DNA of 64,000 bases, taken from NCBI GenBank assembly GCA_001687465.1, contig LVLI01000072.1:1-64000 (forward strand), given 5' to 3'. The notes under the pieces were generated by a model. That model had not been told where the DNA came from and did not search any database. It saw nothing but the letters and a program-made list of their open reading frames with translations. Position 1 is the stretch's first letter, and every line of letters starts with the position of its first letter. The translations under genes and the position numbers were made by a program. Shown in pieces: positions 59,811 through 64,000 of this stretch. The stretch is from Halocafeteria seosinensis. Lineage: Eukaryota > Sar > Bigyra > Bicosoecida.

Positions 59811-60098
59811 ATGTCAGTTGAACAGGACAAAATCGCGGTGCGGAGGCCTGAGAGGGGGGTCAACCACACGGAAACTATTATCGTGACGGAGGCGAAGGGT
59901 GGTTTCGGGAAGATGTCACCAAGTTTCTGAAAAACGATTACCAGGAAAGCAACGGACTCTCGCTGGGGAACAGGGAGATGCGAAACTTTTGGAGCTGAGG
60001 ATAACCAAGCTGCCTATTACGTTAATGCGGTGAAGCTACACACAAATCCGAAGATGCTGGAGCGTGTTCGAATAGGGTTCACTCCTCACACGGCCTAG
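59811..60098 (+). pseudogene. Candidate decayed coding sequence
   Basis: Three protein-like pieces lie in different frames in quick succession: an ATG-started frame (MSVEQDKIAVRRPE, to 59930), then FREDVTKFLKNDYQESNGLSLGNREM in the next frame, then EDNQAAYYVNAVKLHTNPKMLERVRIGFTP to a TAG at 60096-60098. No introns of normal size connect them. This could be a frameshifted remnant of a gene or of a mobile element. I do not recognise the family and the reading is weak. Confidence 0.3.
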
Positions 60099-60117
60099 TG
60101 TAGCATGTAGACTAGGC
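60093..60117. repeat. Hairpin, 7-bp perfect stem
   Basis: GCCTAGT (60093-60099) and ACTAGGC (60111-60117) are perfect inverted repeats around an 11-nt loop, at the end of the candidate decayed gene. Confidence 0.5.
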
Positions 60118-60308
60118 TTCTTCTGCAGAAGCAATACCCACTGGACAATCTGGCTCTACCCATATCGGCCAGGGTCGTAATGTGCGTCACACTGAGATGG
60201 TCGGATACCCTGGAATCGAAAAAGTTCCGAAGTAAGAGGATGAGCTTCTCGCATAAGAAAGCATCACGAATCATGGCTCCTCCCCCGATGCCTCCTGAGC
60301 TTAACCAG

Positions 60309-60454
60309 TGCTGTGTTCCCTCACGGCGCATGTCAGCAAGGCTGCAGGAACAGCGGGCCCGTCGCTGCTTAACACGGACGCATACCGCTCCTCGTTAAGA
60401 GGATGCGGTCAACTTCCCGGCCGGTGGGCTATCTGTCACATTTGTGTGTGTGTC
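60309..60454 (+). repeat. Dispersed repeat, copy 3 (long form, 146 bp)
   Basis: Nearly identical to copy 2 over its full length, with a few substitutions (for example GGC to GAC within LLNTG/DAY). The frame through the core stays open. One arm of the first hairpin (ACGGAC instead of ACGGGC) is disrupted. Confidence 0.85.
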
Positions 60455-61195
60455 GAATCATACTGATCATAGAAACGTAATGAGAATCGTACGACACTTA
60501 GGCAGTGACTGAGACTAACAGTCACTAACTCCTTCACCAATTTGACCACAAATGGCAACCACCACGGTACAAGACGACACAAGACGAATCCACATGACCT
60601 GTATCGCATGCAAGGTACACAACACTTCTCCGGAGCAAGGAGCAACACAGCTAGCCCTTGATTATGAGTAAATGGTTCTGGTCTTAAGATTCTAAAGAAT
60701 GGGTTTGGCGGCTACAATCTCCCGAACAGAAACATTAACCAGCAGCCTTACAAAGGATGAAACGAGAGTGTCTCATATCACTAGGTATACTGTTTCACCT
60801 GGGTGGGAAGCCTCAGCGAGCGTTTGGAACCCGTGGAATGCGCATTGTGGAGATCCACCGGCTGCTACCTCAGTGCAGCGGCTCAAGTCCTGCTGCCGGA
60901 CTATTGCATTCATGGGTCAGAGTCAGAGAACATGCTGATGATGGAAAGAATCGGAGAGATAGTGAGAAGGCAAAAAAGAAAACGATTTTACGTTGACGAG
61001 CCAGATTGCAACTGCGGGCGAGCTTCACGACGAAGTTAACTTGACGTTGCAGCGGAAGTCGAAGTTCCGTTCGACTTTGAGCCAGTGACTGAACATTAGC
61101 CTGAGTTGAGCATACATATATACACCGCAACCTCTTGCTACAGAATATTACTTGCTCCACAATATTACTCTCCTCTGCAACACTGACGCATCATA

Positions 61196-62179
61196 ATGGG
61201 GGATGTCTTCAGCAGAGAATACACAGGGACTTTGGATGAAGTGATCCTGTCATTTATCTGCCGGGGTCATGATCAAGTCAGTCGGTGGGTAGGAAGCAAA
61301 GGACTGGAATGGTATGCTACTGTTGTACCAAATAACGAAACCTGGCAGGATACTCTACTGCGACTATATGACAAATATGGCCGCAAGCTAAATTCCGAAA
61401 ACAACGTGTTTGATGGTGTGAATATGTGCCATCCTCTGGCCTGTGCAGCCTATAATGGGAACGTCCCTGTTGTCCGCTTCCTGATCGAGAGGTGTCATGT
61501 AGATGTTAATGCTGACTCCCCTGTAAGTGCATGATGTCACACACAGTGCACTGGTACTTTACTCCGTTCTCCGTGTGTCTTGTCTTGATGAAACTCAGGG
61601 AAAAACGACCGCATTGTTTCGGGCCACAGTTCACTGGCATTTGGAAGTTATTAAGATCCTTGTCGAGGAGTATGGGGCTGACATGACGCTACGTTCAAAA
61701 CGATGGGTACGTTGCAAATTGCTACTCTCGGACCCCGAATAAAGTGGAGTTGCTGATGGTACATGTATCGTTTTCGTGTGTGTTCCGTGTGTGTTCAGGG
61801 AAAGTATGTCACTCCATTAGAGTATACTGAAAGTCAGAAACTTGAACACATCCGCTATGCGCGGCATGATAGTCGGGGATGGCGCATTCAACTTCGGACA
61901 CTTGAATCTGTTCATCTGCTTTTAAGCTCTCTACAAGCAACCCAAACTTCTTTAGGAGAAACGGAGGAGAACACCCCGGCTCCCAAGGAATCGATGCGGA
62001 ATGTGTCGAAACTAGAGCAATCCAGCGTCAAAAAATGGGGTCTCTGGAGACGCCGACGAAGTTGTGTGTGTTTAGAGGAAGAAGACTCAAGTAATACGGA
62101 AAGAGAACATCTTCTTTCTGCCTCCAACTCCGTTGCACCTGTCGAAGATCCACTCAGTCCATGCCTTCAGTTCCACTGA
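61196..62179 (+). CDS. Ankyrin-repeat protein
   Basis: Model: exons 61196..61522, 61599..61706, 61799..62179; 271 residues. The first exon carries a unique N-terminal region and one repeat (HPLACAAYNGNVPVVRFLIE). Exon 2 (108 nt, 36 codons, phase 0 on both sides) encodes one complete ankyrin repeat (TALFRATVHWHLEVIKILVE). Exon 3 starts a third, degenerate repeat (VTPLEYTESQKLEHIRYAR) and continues into a polar tail with a basic patch (KKWGLWRRRRS) and an acidic Ser-rich end. The one-repeat-per-exon, phase-0 pattern matches the ankyrin kinase at 48.9-51.1 kb; no kinase domain is present here. The binding partner is unknown. Confidence 0.72.
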
Positions 62180-63071
62180 AGTATACAGGACCGAATCGAA
62201 TTCCTGAAGAGGATCGTCATCGGGTTTTCGTTGGAGCACTAGGGGGGGACAAAGTTGTGGAAACTGATGGCCAAACTGTCTATAGCAGTGATGCGCCGTA
62301 TCGGGCGGACGCTGGGTCGGCGTGGGTGAAGCGTAAAATGTACACTTTTCCTTCCGGTGGGAGCAATGCTAATACATACGAGCAATCTGAGAAGTATTGT
62401 TAATGTATGCATACCAGTATGTACCACGTTTTCTGGTACACCGTACACCTGTACTTCGTCAGATACCACAGGTGTTCGGTGTCAGATACACTTGTACCTA
62501 TGAGAGAACAGTATCGCATTAAGTTTTCAACATCTATCCCCGATTGCAAATTGGATTGCGTGGCCAATGTTTCAGCAACGCACCGTGTACCAACGGTATC
62601 GTACGCCACATGAGGTGGCTTAGGGGTGGAGACACCGGTACAGTTTTACCCGCGGGTAAAATATAATTTGCCGATATGGGCGATTTGTCCTGTATAGCAC
62701 CTTCTACAGGAGACATAGACATCTCGCCGGGGAGCACTATGGCTCGTTTGCTCAAGGTGACTGTAGGGTTGTATGGTAGTAGCGTGTGCTTTTCGACTAT
62801 GGGGTGGACTCAAAGACGAAACCGTTATTGCTGAGCGCATAGCATCAAGTGATTTGCAGGCACATGTGACCAGTTGCAGCATGGCCAGCGCTGCTTTTGA
62901 GTGCAAAACTCACCTCCCCACAAACTTACGTTGTATACAGTATGTCTTGCGGTAAATGAACTGTAAACCATGTGTATGAAGCTGATATCCATAGATATCA
63001 ATCAATGATCGGTTTTAATTCAACCTGTCAGGGGGAGAAAACTCTATGAAACCAAGTTTTGTACAATCTTT
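62180..63071. other. Convergent intergenic region, 892 bp
   Basis: 3' regions of the ankyrin gene and of the Ser-rich gene. An 80-codon frame at 62161-62403 overlaps the ankyrin end and is not supported. A hairpin (GTACCA at 62421-62426 with TGGTAC at 62434-62439) lies downstream and could act in transcript 3' end formation. Otherwise nothing seen. Confidence 0.4.
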
Positions 63072-64000
63072 TCAGTCTTGATCTTCGTCTACATCATCCA
63101 TTACGAACACAGATCTCACAGGTTTCGCAGTCTGAGGCGTTGTCAGCAACGATTTACCTCTGGAACGACTGCTTGTGGCACTAGTACTACTCTTTGTATG
63201 ATTCACCGGTGCCACACTAGACGATATTCGTTCGCGACTTCCAGTCGCTTCTTTGGTATGGGTCGTCGTCGGTACTGAACTCGACGACGCTGTGACCCGG
63301 TAAGTTTTCGAGGAAGAACCGTCTCCTGGCACACGACGCTTAGCAACTTGCGCTTTCACTCCTTCTTCCCCTAAGGAATCAACAGGCACATATGGCAACA
63401 TTGTTGCCCGGCTCGGTTTTGCTGGTCTTATCCTATGTTTATCTTCTTTCTTTGGGCTTGATGCTTTGGCTGGTTCTGTGCCACTATGGCTTTTTTCGCT
63501 CTTAGCTATTGTATCCTCATCGAGAAGCTCACCATCATCATCATATCCTGAAATCAAATCATGGCTAGTCGTACGGCTTCTGAGATTGTCGGTCGTTGGT
63601 TCAGATTGGTCGCTTGTCTGAGGTCTTGGACCGCTACTTGCGCACTGGATCTCTACTTGGGAATGGGTTGTGCCTTGTCGTCGTCCGTGGCTCGATCGTC
63701 GGAGCGACCTCGTTTTCTGAGAATCTGAAAGAGACCTCTGGTTCTTGCAAGAGTCATGCTTAGAGTCTGAGTCTTCCTTTCCTGTTATACCATATGCATT
63801 CTCAGTGTCGTGTGTCGTATGCTCGTAACTGCTATCATCCAAATTGGAATCCACGCTGTAGGTCGCCGAATCATCCATAGAATGAATTGACGAACGCTGC
63901 GTCCGCTCTTGTGGAGTCGATACGTCTCTTTCCATAGACTTGGTTAAGGACGAATTCGACGGAGAATTGGCAGTACCGGTGAACGAGCGTCTACATTGTG
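63072..64000 (-). CDS. C-terminal part of a Ser/Thr-rich, probably nuclear, protein
   Basis: An open frame of 309 codons runs from the right window edge to a stop at 63072-63074, so the gene continues outside. The visible part is low in complexity and highly polar, rich in Ser, Thr, Asp, Arg and Lys (for example SDSQKTRSLRRSSHGRRQG and SEKSHSGTEPAKASSPKKED). It has several basic clusters followed by Ser, resembling phosphorylation and nuclear-localisation sites. It ends with an acidic tail (VFVMDDVDEDQD). No catalytic domain is visible in this piece and I cannot assign a family. An ATG at 63935 could be an internal start, but the frame extends beyond it. Confidence 0.6.
   Translation of the reverse strand, partial: QCRRSFTGTANSPSNSSLTKSMERDVSTPQERTQRSSIHSMDDSATYSVDSNLDDSSYEHTTHDTENAYGITGKEDSDSKHDSCKNQRSLSDSQKTRSLRRSSHGRRQGTTHSQVEIQCASSGPRPQTSDQSEPTTDNLRSRTTSHDLISGYDDDGELLDEDTIAKSEKSHSGTEPAKASSPKKEDKHRIRPAKPSRATMLPYVPVDSLGEEGVKAQVAKRRVPGDGSSSKTYRVTASSSSVPTTTHTKEATGSRERISSSVAPVNHTKSSTSATSSRSRGKSLLTTPQTAKPVRSVFVMDDVDEDQD

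Larger units (their letters stand above)
59356..61195. other. Intergenic, 1.8 kb, repeat-rich
   Basis: Upstream region of both the four-TM gene (leftward) and the ankyrin gene (rightward). It contains a fragment of the dispersed repeat (59756-59787), a candidate decayed gene (59811-60098), a hairpin (60093-60117) and dispersed repeat copy 3. GGGTCACATGGTCGCA occurs twice, near 59532 and 59737. Confidence 0.5.

Noticed and set aside
62161-62403. 80-codon frame overlapping the end of the ankyrin gene
   Set aside because: It overlaps the ankyrin coding end in another frame, has no domain, and no splice variant of the ankyrin gene would reach it in phase.

Overview
This is a compact eukaryotic nuclear segment. 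Protein-coding genes sit on both strands and are split by short spliceosomal introns, mostly 50-110 nt, with GTAAGT/GTATGT/GTACGT-type donors and (C/T)AG acceptors. Coding ends can be very close: 14 bp separate the two convergent stop codons near 33.2 kb and 26 bp near 37.9 kb. The best clue to the organism is the bZIP-LOV photoreceptor (aureochrome architecture) at 9.5-11.1 kb, a type known only from photosynthetic stramenopiles (ochrophytes). An intraflagellar-transport gene (IFT46) implies a flagellated stage. I therefore read this as a flagellate or zoospore-forming ochrophyte alga, and I cannot name the species.

Layout. 0-5.5 kb: the start of an unknown gene and a 1,676-residue secreted or membrane protein built from about 25 Gly/Glu/Ser-rich repeats. 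6-16.6 kb: uracil-DNA glycosylase, TIM44, the aureochrome, an ApaG-domain protein, a small membrane protein, an ORT1-like ornithine carrier and an RDM1-like protein. 18.4-27.2 kb: two paralogous cysteine-rich type I membrane proteins with Ser/Thr/Pro stalks flank a MOG1/RANGRF homologue and two small genes or frames. 27.3-34.7 kb: mitochondrial F1-ATPase beta with an internal coiled-coil insertion and a C-terminal extension, an exostosin-type (GT47) glycosyltransferase and an SLC35F-like transporter. 35.7-51.1 kb: a Zn2Cys6 transcription factor, BUD23, IFT46, an SLC25 carrier, an 18-exon RAD50 and an ankyrin-repeat protein kinase. 51.6-55.4 kb: a secreted discoidin-like/mucin-like gene and its decayed duplicate. 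55.5-64 kb: a long-chain acyl-CoA dehydrogenase, a four-TM protein, a second ankyrin protein and the 3' part of a Ser-rich gene.

Themes. Mitochondrial functions (TIM44, F1-beta, two carriers, ACADL, perhaps UNG) and genome maintenance (UNG, RAD50, RDM1) recur as single genes, not as operons. A second theme is the cell surface: the repeat protein, the two Cys-rich proteins, the discoidin-like pair, GT47 and the 4-TM protein. The Ser/Thr stalk of one Cys-rich gene is closely related at DNA level to the stalk of the discoidin-like genes 25 kb away on the other strand, which points to module exchange.

A dispersed element of about 105-146 bp (three long copies plus a fragment) lies only in intergenic DNA at 23.7, 53.9, 59.8 and 60.3 kb. 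I cannot assign it to a known family.

Exon models were built by hand. Multi-exon models were accepted only when the splice phases agreed and the total length was a multiple of three. Start codons remain the least certain part.
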